Below, in pieces: positions 1 through 9,062 of a stretch of 18,579 nt of DNA. The DNA lies in NCBI GenBank assembly GCA_900404475.1, contig OUQQ01000417.1, forward strand, positions 1 through 18,579, given 5' to 3'. The position numbers were made by a program, and so were the translations under genes. The stretch is from Spongospora subterranea. Its lineage: Eukaryota; Endomyxa; Phytomyxea; Plasmodiophorida; Plasmodiophoridae. The notes beneath the pieces are model-generated. The model was not told where the DNA came from and made no database searches. It was given only the letters and a program-made list of their open reading frames with translations. How positions within the stretch are numbered: position 1 is the first letter of the stretch; every line of letters starts with the position of its first letter.

Positions 1-13
1 CTGAGAATGTCCG

Positions 14-29
14 CAGCTGTCGACAGCTG
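14..29. repeat. 16-bp perfect palindrome
   Basis: CAGCTGTC is followed directly by its reverse complement GACAGCTG, with no spacer. It lies about 120 bp upstream of the proposed HECT copy 1 start. No equivalent palindrome is obvious upstream of copy 2, so a promoter role is not supported. The rest of 1-146 shows only weak similarity to the region just upstream of copy 2. Confidence 0.5.
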
Positions 30-146
30 AAACGCATTGCCTGTTTCCGCGTGTACATAGTATACTACCAAATTGGCGAAAGTGCACGGATTTTTCAGTC
101 AAGGGAGTCATCCTCACAGGTTGCAACCATTCAACTGCTGTTTATG

Positions 147-2974
147 ATGGGTCTGGATATATTGCTATCTACGGGCAGACCTAGGTCTGGACAAGTTAAT
201 TCTCTTCTCCAAATCGCCATCGTTTGGATCATTATTTGTTTATCCCATGCGAAACCACCTCCAACTTCATCAAGTGGTCCGAACTCCATTGAAGATCAGG
301 TTGGTGAACAACATCCGTTTGATGGCGGTTCAGCACAATGGTCTGTCGCCTGAACCTGTTGCCCTAAAATCAGTGATGATCAGGTGAAGGATGAATCCGA
401 CAATGCCTTTCTGGGCAACAACGACACAGAGGAAGGTTGTTCACACACCATCATTCAGGACGGTTATTCATCGTCTTGTGATGTAGTCCAACATCCAGAG
501 CACATTATCTCGGATCGCCAATCTGAATCGAGTGTGAGCATGGTCACCGCAATGCAAGAAGATATACCTGAGTCATCGTCTGAAGTGGCTTCTGACAACA
601 GAGGAGGAATGACACCCGATTTCTCCAATCCTGTATATATTGAAGATTCCTTGGGTCACAGTCCAGATCGTATTGTTTTGAACTCAGTTTGCGCATTCCG
701 TGTTGTTTAATTGATATATCAGGACCTCAACCAAGTTTCGTTGGGGAAATGGGTTCAATCCGATGTGTCCGTTCATCCGATTTCCTCAGAAACTCTCAGC
801 TGATCAGTTCAACAGGTGCTGTCATTGTCTCAATTGCGTAAAATCTATCTCCCGTCTTTTTCCAACGATGAAATTCGGATGTTTTGGAATGCTGCAACTG
901 CCGACTATGAGGATGACTCTCAAATTCATGATTCGGCCGTGTATGAGTTTTTCTATAGTTTAACAGTTCCACTGTTCAAGTTAATCCTTGGTGATCTCCA
1001 CAAGTTTCTTGACGTCCTCTGGTCCGCTATGTCACCGATTCGCGTTGCCGTAGTCAGTTGATTGTGTCCGTTTTAGGAAGCATCGTCGTCATTGCCGCTC
1101 TATCTCACCAGTTGTGAATGTTTTGTGGGTAATGTTCGTCTCCAATTCTCATCGATATCATACAATTCCTTGCTCGGATTTTTATAAAGACAACGTTGCT
1201 GTGGTAGTTGCTCAGATTCCCCATTTCCAGCAAACGATGAGCGATGTCACATTTCTACTGAATTTGGATCATAAGAAACAGCGGATCACTGAGAAAATCA
1301 ATGCAATTCATCAGAAACACCGTCAGAATTTTCTACTTTTTCGTGTATTTTCCGGAGACTCCTCATGAACGTGACCCTTTATTCATTGTGTTGTTATTTC
1401 AGGTCTCCGATGATCATCTCGTGGAAGAGGCTCTAACTGTTATTGGTAATTGTTTGGCAAAAGGATATTCTTTACACAAAGTTGGCTGTTCTCGCCATTG
1501 TTGCAATTCCCTCTAACTGTTATTCCTTCAGATAATTATCAATATCGGTCTACCGGTGGATTTAGATGGTCAACCTGTGCTTAAAGATGAACCAACCATA
1601 ACTTCATGTCTCAACAAGCAAAAACAGTTCTTTGATCGATTCTTCCAAAAATTGCATCTCCATAGTTGATAACTGTATCCGCCTTGTATATCCTCATTAC
1701 CAATAACCGTTTTGATAGGCGTTTTTCAGACAGTCGAGGAGAGTCAATATCTTTATCTTTCGCAAGAGACCGATGAAACTAAACTCGATAGGTTTCATCA
1801 TATGGGTTGGGAAAATATAACTCATTTATAGAGTTGCGATTTGAGATCTATTCATATTGAAAACCGTATTTACATCTGCAGGAACTGGCCGTTTGATTTA
1901 TGTGATATTTACACAGATCGAAACGGATCATTTTTTCATATTGCACTATTCCGATCTGCTGTGGTGATCTGATCTCCAGTTGTCCACAGGGGTTTTATTT
2001 GGATTGGCCTTTTATCATGGCGTTCAGTTACATCTTAATTTTCCATCCTGCTTTTATAAAAGGCTGCTGAACATTGATCTGTCGCTACCGGATTTAGAAA
2101 TTCTGTTCCCATCCCGCTATAGATTTGCTGAATACCTTCTTGATGATTCCCGAACACCTGGTGGGGCCATTATTATACCTCTTATTATCTCATCTCCCCT
2201 AAATTTGATTGTCGTTTAGAGGAATTGGAGTTGGTTGTTACGATGTTTCAAGATTTAAATTTTGGATTGAGGGATGGGATAGCTCCCGGCAATCACCTGG
2301 GTTTCGTCGAAGCATATATGCACTTTTTCCTTAACGAGTACCTGTCCTGCGAATTCAAAACTTTACGGACAGGGTAATGATGCGATCGGATATTAATGAT
2401 GGTGATGTCGTAATCGTCCTCCCATACAGGTTTCGCCTTGGATGTGGGTTCGCTTTGAACCTGAATAATTTGGCGCCACAGGAACTAGAATTGATTCTCA
2501 ACGGTCCTGTCCTAATCGATTTCTCCGATCTGAAACCCCATTGCCAGTACGTGAGGTTGTTTCCGAATTGATTTAGTGTTAGAGATTGATCATTGTATTT
2601 ACCAGATATGTCGGCTGTTCTGAGACACATCAAACGGTCCAGATTCTGTGGAATGTATTGGAGACATTGACCCCATCTCAACGTCACCAGTTCCTGATGT
2701 TCGTAACGGGTAATGATCGTCCACCACCTGGTGGTCTTTCCTTACTCAAACGCCCCCTCACTATTCATCTACAAGGTCCATCAATTGTATTGTCATTGAC
2801 GATCAATCAATATTCTGACGGATTTTCTCAGATTATATAGACAAATCCATTTTCGCATCTCGATGTGAACAGATTTTGTTTTTGAAACCATTCACCTCCG
2901 AGTCGGGTCTTCGCGATGCGCTAGTCGCAACCATCAACATTATTGAACTCTCCAACGAATTCCAACTATGTTGA
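147..2974 (+). CDS. secreted HECT-type E3 ubiquitin ligase, copy 1 (12 exons)
   Basis: HECT ligases take ubiquitin from an E2 onto a Cys and pass it to a substrate. Proposed exons are 147-299, 384-674, 816-1056, 1112-1344, 1403-1480, 1532-1664, 1719-1805, 1990-2160, 2220-2373, 2430-2546, 2606-2775 and 2832-2974. All phases close, giving 656 aa. The start (ATG at 147, or 144) precedes a basic stretch and a hydrophobic core ending in a CLSHA-KPPP cleavage-like site, so I infer secretion. The middle part (about residues 50-375) is acidic or unassigned. The HECT domain starts near residue 385: GLAFYHG, LNFPSCFYKRLL and FPSRYRF form the N-lobe, followed by PQELELILNGP, ILWNVLE, FVTGNDRPPPGG and the C-lobe. 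The active Cys is codon 2864-2866 (C621, context SRCEQILFLKP), 35 residues from the end, as is usual for HECT. Weak points are the donors at 675 (GTTTTG), 2161 (GTGGGG) and 2776 (GTCCAT). The exon at 2220 lacks about 54 nt present in copy 2. It may be a diverging but still open copy. Confidence 0.8.
300..383 (+). other. copy-specific intron in HECT copy 1
   Basis: This 84-nt GT...AG segment (GATCAG|GTTGGT ... GATCAG|GTGAAG) begins and ends on codon boundaries and holds an in-frame TGA at 351. Removing it joins ...EDQ to VKDESDN, which aligns with copy 2. The matching 51-nt segment of copy 2 (16203-16253) has the same boundary motifs but is fully open, so copy 2 could be translated either way. 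Confidence 0.6.
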
Positions 2975-3021
2975 GATGATCGGCCACTCTACACGCCCAA
3001 ACCAAACCCTCATTAAAATTC

Positions 3022-3350
3022 TTGATCCTCTTTTGTGAAGTTCTCAACTTTGAAAAACTTCTCTCTCATCATCGAAATTTTGACCTTCGGGTGAGCTGTC
3101 TGAACCTTCAAGTAATCTTGACTACCTCTGACGATCATTGCAAAGTCGCCGGTCAAGGATTAGCTTGGTTTAGAATTCTATCAACTTGTTTGTTGCTGAC
3201 CTGGATTGATCTACACGCTCAAAACGTTCTCTTGCTCTTGTTTTCGTCTCGCCATTTGGCTGTGGCTTTATATTTGACAGGCAACAACTCAGTTCAATAC
3301 TACAATACTCAAACATATCGATGCGAACGTTGGGCGTTCCTATACCATAG
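3022..3350 (+). other. unassigned open stretch downstream of HECT copy 1
   Basis: One frame is open from about 3022 to 3393. It includes a hydrophobic segment (residues about 52-83) and the sequence NSVQYYNTQTYRCERW. I recognise no domain. Several GT/AG pairs could split it, and it may be the upstream part of the candidate exon at 3351-3515. The interval 2975-3021 shows nothing. Confidence 0.25.
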
Positions 3351-3515
3351 CAACAGAATGTTGGCCGAGATGCATCAGACTTTCAGTGGTTAAAGGATGA
3401 ACGTCCGTTTCGACTCGATTGTAGTGATATCCTGTCCAAACACCCGCACGGTCGATACGCCTCAATCTGCCACATCATCCCCGAACATAAGTCAACCTGC
3501 GAGGTCATAGCCTAA
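3351..3515 (+). CDS. candidate terminal exon, unknown product
   Basis: After a possible acceptor (ACCATAG) a 54-codon frame runs to TAA at 3513-3515. It contains WLKDERPFRLDCSDIL, HGRYASICHIIPEH and a last Cys, and the composition looks coding rather than random. No family is recognised. The upstream exon or start is not resolved; the open frame at 3022-3393 is in a different frame and would need an intron to join. It could instead be chance. The following 3516-3780 holds nothing I can identify. Confidence 0.3.
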   Translation, partial: QQNVGRDASDFQWLKDERPFRLDCSDILSKHPHGRYASICHIIPEHKSTCEVIA

Positions 3516-3780
3516 TCTATTCAAGTAAACCGAGAAAGCGTTGAGCTGATGAACTTTCGATTGTTAGTCTTCGCCTACATAAATAAAACCTTGCGAGTAT
3601 TGGGCTTCAATAGCTGCCTGTTCGCTTTCCGATATTTCACGAGCTGGTCGTGAACCGATTGGCCCGACAAGGTCGCTTTTGAAGGGCAGGAGCTGCCACA
3701 CTGACCGTTGACATTATCACACATTGCCATATGGTGGCAGAAATGGAAACCTTTGTAAGTTGAAACTGCCGCCTTCAAGG

Positions 3781-3931
3781 TTCTTTCGTGTCGTGATAGT
3801 TCTTTCGTGTCGTGATAGTTCTTTCGTGTCGTGATAGTTCTTTCGTGTCGTGATAGTTCTTTCGTGTCGTGATAGTTCTTTCGTGTCGTGATAGTTCTTT
3901 CGTGTCGTGATAGTTCTTTCGTGTCGTGATA
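3781..3931. repeat. 19-bp tandem repeat (8 copies)
   Basis: The unit TTCTTTCGTGTCGTGATAG occurs eight times head to tail without internal variation. The last copy lacks its final base. The complete lack of divergence points to very recent expansion. It ends 8 bp before the mariner-type end at 3940. A 144-residue minus-strand ORF crosses it, but that is only the repeat read through three frames. Confidence 0.97.
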
Positions 3932-4227
3932 TATATTCACTCCCTCCGTTCCAAAATAACTGGTCGATACGGGTTCTTTCACCGGATTAAGGTCAATTTT
4001 CAAAAGCATCGAATCGAAACTACATGATCGCGAAAACAGTTCATTTCTTTCATATGTAATGAACTCAAAGCAGCATCGCTAGATTTCCATTGCTATATCT
4101 TCATTCAAAGATGGCGTCATGGATCTCTGTATGAGGCAATACACCAAATGCGCATACTGTTCATGTCATGAGATATGCTGTCGAATCATTTTTAATATAG
4201 GGTTGGGCGAATATAAGAACCGGGCTC

Positions 4228-4770
4228 ATGCTGAACAACGACCAGCGCCGGGCTATCTATGAGAGTCCTTTTAAAATGTTGAAAAACCGTGGGCACCCTG
4301 CAAAGGGAATTTTTACCAAAGTAGCCGACCAAACACGGGACAAACTGGAAAACGGTTAGCCGAGTTTGGAGCCGCGGAAATCAGTCCTTGATCGCCGGAA
4401 GCGTTGCTGCAGACGTTTCTTATCGCAAGAAATATTGTGGTCGAAAGCAGAAACATGTCGATATTCTTGGCCAGTAGCGGGCGTGTTTCCAAAAAAGCGA
4501 GGGACAGGAATTCCTCATTCTATTTTGCACAGAATGTAAAAAGTGGAATCATTCGTCTAACGCTTACTGAGGCAAATACAATCGCACGCTGGCGATTTTG
4601 CATTTCAAAGCCAGAACAAGACTCCATAGCAGTTTCCCCGAAATTTCTGGAGATGTACGATGGCGTCCACATCGATAAGACGTGGTTCTCTTTGACCCGA
4701 AAATCCAACGCATACTACCTGACTATCGATGAAGAGTTTACCAAACCGCACCTGCCAAAGCAGATCTTGC
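4228..4770 (+). pseudogene. mariner-like transposase relic 1
   Basis: The reading frame opens with MLNNDQRRAIYES, the start of the N-terminal helix-turn-helix region. It continues in shifted frames through SRVWSRGNQ and RKKYCGRKQKHVDI. It then gives LTEANTIARWRFCISK and the start of the catalytic domain, YDGVHIDKTWF, whose Asp is the first of the DDD triad. DNAYYL-like sequence and IDEEFTKPH follow. The second and third catalytic Asp blocks are missing, and at least two frameshifts are needed. The closest relative in the window is the relic at 9351-9830. Assignment rests on the motif order (D-K/E-x-W-F followed by YYL), known from plant and oomycete mariner transposases. Confidence 0.75.
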
Positions 4771-5227
4771 ATCAACAAGGTGATGTTTTTTTAGATAGAA
4801 TTTGCGACATATGAAAAGATTAAGGCCGAAAACGAAAACCATTACTAAGTAAATGTGAAATGTGTTAATTGACACGTAGAACTATTCACTGCGATAATCT
4901 TGGACATTCATCTTCGATGACGATGGTGTATCACACGATCGAAAAGTACGATTTTGGAAATCATCTCGAAATCACCCGCCAGAAGGTCATTTCCAGAGAT
5001 TTTTCAATAGGCCAGTGCCATCGGATGCCAAGGGGTAAATCCTTTCTGAAGCAGAAAGGTAGAAAGGGAGCGGAGCAATATAAGCAAAGTTATTAGCAAT
5101 CCAAGTGAATAAAAGCCTTGAGTTTGTCTGTTGTCTTCATGATAGTCCTAGGCGGTTTTTCCTATGGTGTAGTCCAGTCGTGTCACAATCTTGTTCGTTA
5201 ATTACAGTTTAGAAGTTGATTGACATG

Positions 5228-6545
5228 CAACAAAACGCGACAAAAAGAGCTCCCAGCTTGTCAAGCGACACGGTGCTACAGGCGCTGTTTCAGAATTGTT
5301 TCGCGAGCAGACTTCAACACGGCGCGATTAGAGCCACCGCAGCAAACTTGGACTATCTACGCAGGTGGTTGCCTGGATATGGAACAAGCGCAAACATGCT
5401 TCGAATCGGGCCATCTTGCCAATGTCGAATCAAGAATCAAGGGATGTTCCGGTCGTGAGAAGCGCGATAGAGAGGATATATGAGAAAAAATAGCTTTGGC
5501 ACCTGCAAGGCAGAGAGGAACGCTTAGGAGTCATATCCCAAGAAGCACCTTATTCGGTGTTATGCAAGAAGGGTCACCAGTACCCTCAAGCCGACGTTGA
5601 CAGAGGATAACCGTCGAGAAAGGCTGCATTTGCATTATCAATGATTGACGAATATTCCAACACCTTCCACGCTATGTGTGACACTGTTCATGTGGATGAA
5701 AAGTGGTTTTACCAAAGCCAAGAGCAAATACTACCTGCTTCCGGAAGAAAACGTTCCATATAGGACGTTAAAAAGCAAACGATTTATCGTAAACGTCATG
5801 TTCTTGGCGGCGGTCGCCAGACCTCGATATGATCCTCACCGAAGACGATGTTCAATGGGAAATTAGGTAAATGGCCATTTGTTCGTCAAGAGCCAGCCCA
5901 GCGGAAATCCAAGAATCGGGACAAGATGACGATGATTACCAAACCTGATGAAGTCACCCGAGACGTGTATATAGAAATTCTGACAGAAAAGAAATTCCTG
6001 CCATAAAATCGAAATGGCCTAATCAAAGCAAAAGTACGAGAATCGTCATTCAACAGGACAATGCTCGTCCACATGCTAAAATGTGATGACGAAGCAGTTG
6101 TAAAAGCAGGGACAGATGACTGATGGAATGTCTCACTGCACTGTTAACGCCCTAACAGCCCCGATTTCAACGTGCTGGACCTGGAACTTTTTCGAGCTAT
6201 ACAGTCTTTGCAGCATCAAGAGGCGCCGAAGAATATTGACGAGCTCGTCGAGGCAGTAGAAAATGCATATCATGCCATGCCGAGCGACTCTTTCAACTAG
6301 ATGTTCCTGTCTCTGCAACAGGCAATGGAGTCTTGCATTGCTTGTTAAGGGGAATAACATCGATAAATTTATAAACTTTAAAAAAAAGAAATTGAAGTGA
6401 AAAAATTTGATTTTTTTCAAAGTAAAAAAACTTTTAAAAGAAAATGAATTTAAATTTATTAAAAAGCTCTACAAATTGGCCCACGTGAGCATGGCAAAAT
6501 TGCAAGCCTTAGGAATATTGCCTGATACCCTGGTTTGTTGTCAAG
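5228..6545 (+). pseudogene. mariner-like transposase relic 2 (DDxD triad remnants)
   Basis: Parts in order: an N-terminal HTH-like stretch (about 5240-5460); LKPTLTEDNRRERL (about 5590-5630); the first catalytic block HVDEKWFY (about 5688-5711); KYYLLPEENVPYRT; KSKRFIVNVMFLAAVARPRYD (about 5783-5833); GKLGKWPFVRQEPAQR; the second block IVIQQDNARPHA (Asp near 6057); and the third block PDFNVLDLELFRAIQSLQ (Asp near 6163). A degenerate tail AHVSMAKLQALGILPDTL ends near 6530. The last two Asp are about 35 codons apart counting indels, within the mariner DD34-39D range. Several frameshifts and stops (for example at 5866 and after 6004) make it inactive. It belongs to a different subfamily from relic 1. 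Confidence 0.85.
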
Positions 6546-6800
6546 ATTCAATCAACTGGCGAGAGAAGAGCTCAACCTGTGTTGAGGGAATATTTGGGGG
6601 AATAAAAAAAAAAGCTCCAATAGGACCAGGTTTCAACATAGAAACGCTGTCGGTTTAAGGCGGCCGCCACGTTAATCGAACCCTGATCGACTTCGTGTCT
6701 AACGAATCTATCAATCATTTCCGGAAAAATAAAATACGTAAATCCATCAATCATTTCAGAACAGAGGGAGTATTTAAGAAGTACTGTTTTGAAAGATCGT

Positions 6801-6980
6801 ACCAGATTCGAACGTCACGATAACTTCGTCTCGATATTTCTCAAATGAGTTTGGTCCCATTGGCTTTGTTAAGATGTCCAGCTGTCATCTTATCTCTACT
6901 ACAATATTGAGTTCGATCGTCTTTTCTTTGACTTGCTCACGGATGAAGTGATATCGAATATCGATATGTGTTGCGTATTC
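6801..6980 (-). pseudogene. Ty1/copia pol C-terminal (RNase H tail) relic
   Basis: On the minus strand from 6980: ATHIDIRYHFIREQV, then a short gap with a stop, then LDILTKPMG and FEKYRDEV. This is the characteristic end of copia polyproteins (K-HID-R-H-F-R ... Q-AD-LTKPL ... F). The in-frame TGA between the two motifs and the missing upstream RT domain mark it as dead. No LTR is visible. Confidence 0.8.
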
Positions 6981-7126
6981 GCCAACCGGCGCGCTATTCC
7001 GGTTCGTTGCGGACTTGCGCACTGCGTACGCAAATCCTGATGATCAAACACCAATCATCGCCAATCATTCTGCATACCGACGACGCTATCACAATCAAAT
7101 ACCAGCACATTCATAATCGCAAGACA

Positions 7127-7505
7127 ATGGTGGGACAGGAATACGAGACCAAACCTAAGAGTTTTACGGTAAAGTATAAACTGGACGCCGTTCAACGTGA
7201 AGGGCAGAGGTTTCGCAGCCATTTCCAAAAGGTTTGGAATCTTCCATCACGAAATGACGTCTCCAGCCAAATTGCTCTGTTGTCAACGCAAATCCCGTAC
7301 CGGAATCCGCGACCATACTCTCCTAGGCGTTTTATTCGATTCCTGCCATTTCGAAGCTGTGCGCTTAATGGCTGAAGAACTAGTGTCCAAAAGGGCTGTG
7401 CATTCGATTGAGAGATCGCCGACGCGAATCGAGGCAGTATTCGTCAAGGGTCGAAGAGTTTCACTTGAACAAATTGGAGTACTGCCTGACCTTTCTACTA
7501 ATTGA
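7127..7505 (+). pseudogene. helix-turn-helix protein relic (transposase-like)
   Basis: ATG at 7127 opens into SFTVKYKLDAVQREGQ. A +1 shift near 7200 restores GFAAISKRFGIFHHEMT. Together they look like a psq/pogo-type HTH start, as found in several DNA transposases. The remainder (for example HFEAVRLMAEELVSKR and GRRVSLEQIGVLP, stop at 7505) is open but unassigned. No catalytic block is seen. It sits just upstream of acidic ORF copy A and could be the same broken gene. Confidence 0.45.
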
Positions 7506-7519
7506 TGCGCATTCCCCTG

Positions 7520-8300
7520 CATTGGCAATACGGTGTTGATGCTGAAATGGAGCAGGGACATCATCATGAACTGGTGTCAGCAGATGGAATACGAGATTGA
7601 CAGTGTAGAGAATGGCATGGATGCAATCCTCGACAGCATCCTTCCAGAGCTCAGTAGTGATGAAGATGATGATGTTGATTTGTTTAAGCCCCATGTTGTG
7701 AACCTGAATGGCGTACGTGTTCCAGGTCGCAATCGAAGTGCTGTACAGGCTGGATCATTCTCCATAGTGATTATAGGTCTGGAAGATCGCGTCTCATTGA
7801 AGTTCTCAACAATAGAGGGAATCCCTGGAGATACAATTGAAAATGGTGGATATACCCGATAATGATGGCCTTCAGCATTATAGTGCCTTTTGGATCATTT
7901 TAATACCTGTATATCTCGGGAGCAGATCCTAACAGTGGGCCATCATACTCGAGTAAATCCACCATTCTCGATGGGATCTCCAGAGATCGTCCCTCTTTTG
8001 ACTTTGTTGAGAACTTCAATGAGACGAGACTTGCCAGACCCCATAATAACCATGGATCACTATGGAGAACGATTCATCTTGTACACGATTGCGACCGCGA
8101 ACACGAACGCCATTCAGGTTAACAAAATGGGGTTCATACAAGTCATCGTCATCATCACTACTGATCTTGTCAGGGTTTACATCCATGTCATTCTCTACAC
8201 TGTCAATCTCGTAGTCCATCTGCTCACTCAAGTTCATGATGATGCCCGTTCCCCTAATTTTTCTGCACCTTTTGGCATCAACACTGTATTGACATGAATG
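7520..8300. repeat. large imperfect inverted repeat (copies A and B)
   Basis: Arms of about 350 bp (7520-7870 and 7938-8300) are reverse complements with substitutions and small indels. A spacer of about 67 bp (7871-7937) carries no recognisable gene. Copy C (8298-8540) repeats part of the left arm in direct orientation, so three related segments lie in 1 kb. Confidence 0.75.
7533..7862 (+). pseudogene. acidic ORF family, copy A
   Basis: This open frame encodes WCQQMEYEIDSVENGMD, then the acidic run LSSDEDDDVDLF, then VNLNGVRVPGRN and SFSIVII. The C-terminal part (after about 7770) appears shifted relative to copy C, where GSGKSRLIEVPNNVKR and ISGDPIE are readable. The family is unknown to me. 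GSGKS resembles part of a P-loop, but the upstream Gly of GxxxxGK[ST] is missing, so I do not call it an NTPase. Copies B and C follow in inverted and direct orientation. Confidence 0.45.
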
Positions 8301-8303
8301 CAA
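7938..8303 (-). pseudogene. acidic ORF family, copy B (inverted)
   Basis: Read from 8303 leftward it matches copy A: QMDYEIDSVENDMDV, ISSDDDDDLYEPHFVNLNGVRV, RGRNRVQDESFSIVIHG. A frameshift follows, and then GSGKSRLIEVLNKVKR and NGGFTRV can be read to about 7945. It lacks a few codons present in A. It faces copy A tail to tail with about 67 bp between the arms, giving a large potential hairpin. Confidence 0.5.
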
Positions 8304-8759
8304 ACCTTGACAGCATCCTCCCAGAGCTCAGTAGTGATGAAGATGATGATGATGAGCTGTTTGAATGGCGTCCGTGTTCCAGGTCGCAATTGCAATGCCA
8401 AAAGTGCTGTACAAGATGAATCATTCTCCCTTGTGATCCATTATGGGTCTGGGAAATCCCGTCTCATTGAAGTTCCTAACAATGTCAAAAGAGGGACTAT
8501 CTCTGGAGATCCAATTGAATGGCGGATATACTCGAGAATATTCAGGACGACATGTGGGGTTGAGAGGACGAAAGCGAAGTCTATTCGTTTTATTTTATTT
8601 GACGAATCTGAGGGTAGAACTCAGTGCTGGGCAAGTCCAGGCCACGTGTCCTTGGTCGGAACAGTTCATACACAGGACGAGTCGTCGGATGATGTTCCCG
8701 TTCCTCTGATGAAAGCTTGCCACGACCTGTCGCCGGAGAGACAGCTCATTGATAGTTGA
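8298..8759 (+). CDS. acidic ORF family, copy C
   Basis: One frame is open for 153 codons. It starts beside the beginning of copy B and lacks the N-terminal part of A. It contains LNGVRVPGRN, AVQDESFSLVIHY, GSGKSRLIEVPNNVKR and ISGDPIEWRIYSR. The acidic run (GATGATGAAGATGATGATGATGAG on the DNA) is in another frame here, so the first 30 codons are probably not the true start. From about 8595 it overlaps the minus-strand zinc-knuckle relic, so its tail may be accidental. No known family. Confidence 0.35.
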   Translation: MQTLTASSQSSVVMKMMMMSCLNGVRVPGRNCNAKSAVQDESFSLVIHYGSGKSRLIEVPNNVKRGTISGDPIEWRIYSRIFRTTCGVERTKAKSIRFILFDESEGRTQCWASPGHVSLVGTVHTQDESSDDVPVPLMKACHDLSPERQLIDS

Positions 8760-8881
8760 TGCAATTTCTCTTCGAACAGTCGAGGTGCAACTTGCTGACT
8801 TTGCTTGCAGTTTCGCCACAGGGTACTGCCATCCAAAGACGCAGATGAATCCTCTTGTGCTGCATCAATTTTTGTTCGCAA
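8595..8881 (-). pseudogene. retroelement Gag-like relic with CCHC zinc knuckle
   Basis: Minus strand, two overlapping frames. The first (8881-8760) gives KIDAAQEDSSASLDGSTLWRN. The second (8819-8595) gives STVRREIASTINELSLRRQVVASF and then the zinc knuckle CMNCSDQGHVAWTC at 8672-8631, which fits C-x2-C-x4-H-x4-C exactly. A single shift between them would join the pieces. CCHC knuckles are typical of Gag in copia/gypsy elements and of some nucleic-acid-binding proteins. Its strand matches the copia tail at 6801-6980, but no protease or integrase lies between, so a common origin is only possible. Confidence 0.6.
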
Positions 8882-8940
8882 ATGTAAAATGGAAGGTCGT
8901 TTTGTGGTTACATTGAATAAAAATAGTTCGGTTTTGGGTT

Positions 8941-9060
8941 ATAAACAAACAATGATGCAGCACAAACGTTGCAAAGAGGATTTATCCGCGTTTTTGGATC
9001 GAAATACTCTGTGGCGAAACCAAGCAACAAATGTCAGCGCCTCGACTGTTCGAAGAGAAA
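8941..9060 (+). pseudogene. second, inverted copy of the Gag-like N-terminus
   Basis: The plus strand repeats the relic at 8881-8760 in inverted orientation: HKRCKEDLSAFLDRNTLWRN and VSASTVRREI. It is cut off exactly where the mariner end TA-CTCCCTCC begins (9061). The shared STVRREI shows that this is the coding frame of the family. A mariner insertion explains the truncation. Confidence 0.6.
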
Positions 9061-9062
9061 TA

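Larger units (their letters stand above)
3940..6770 (+). mobile_element. mariner-like (Stowaway/plant-type TIR) composite element
   Basis: The left end reads CTCCCTCCGTTCC. The right end reads GAACAGAGGGAG followed by TA, so the outer 12 bases are inverted repeats with one mismatch. CTCCCTCYGTYC ends and TA insertion are typical of plant and oomycete mariner/Stowaway elements. The base pair before the left end is CA rather than TA. Two broken transposases of different subfamilies lie inside (4228-4770 and 5228-6545). Either one element is nested in another, or two neighbouring relics are being bounded by one end each. Base 4021-4227 resembles 9120-9350, so it belongs to the left subterminal part of the same family. 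I see nothing clear at 4815-5227. Confidence 0.7.

Noticed and set aside
1403..1516. Alternative donor GGTAATTG at about 1446-1453 in HECT copy 1 (and the copy 2 equivalent)
   Set aside because: Splicing there breaks the frame; keeping GNCLAKGYSLHK and using the donor at 1481 closes phase in both copies.
3781..3931. CRISPR array
   Set aside because: Units are directly abutting 19-mers without unique spacers, in a eukaryotic context.
3575..4009. 144-aa minus-strand ORF with repeated HDTKELSRHERT units
   Set aside because: It is the 19-bp minisatellite read through three frames; the flanks show no coding signal.
8400..8480. GSGKS in the acidic ORF as a Walker A motif
   Set aside because: The first Gly of GxxxxGK[ST] is not at the required position and no Walker B is visible.
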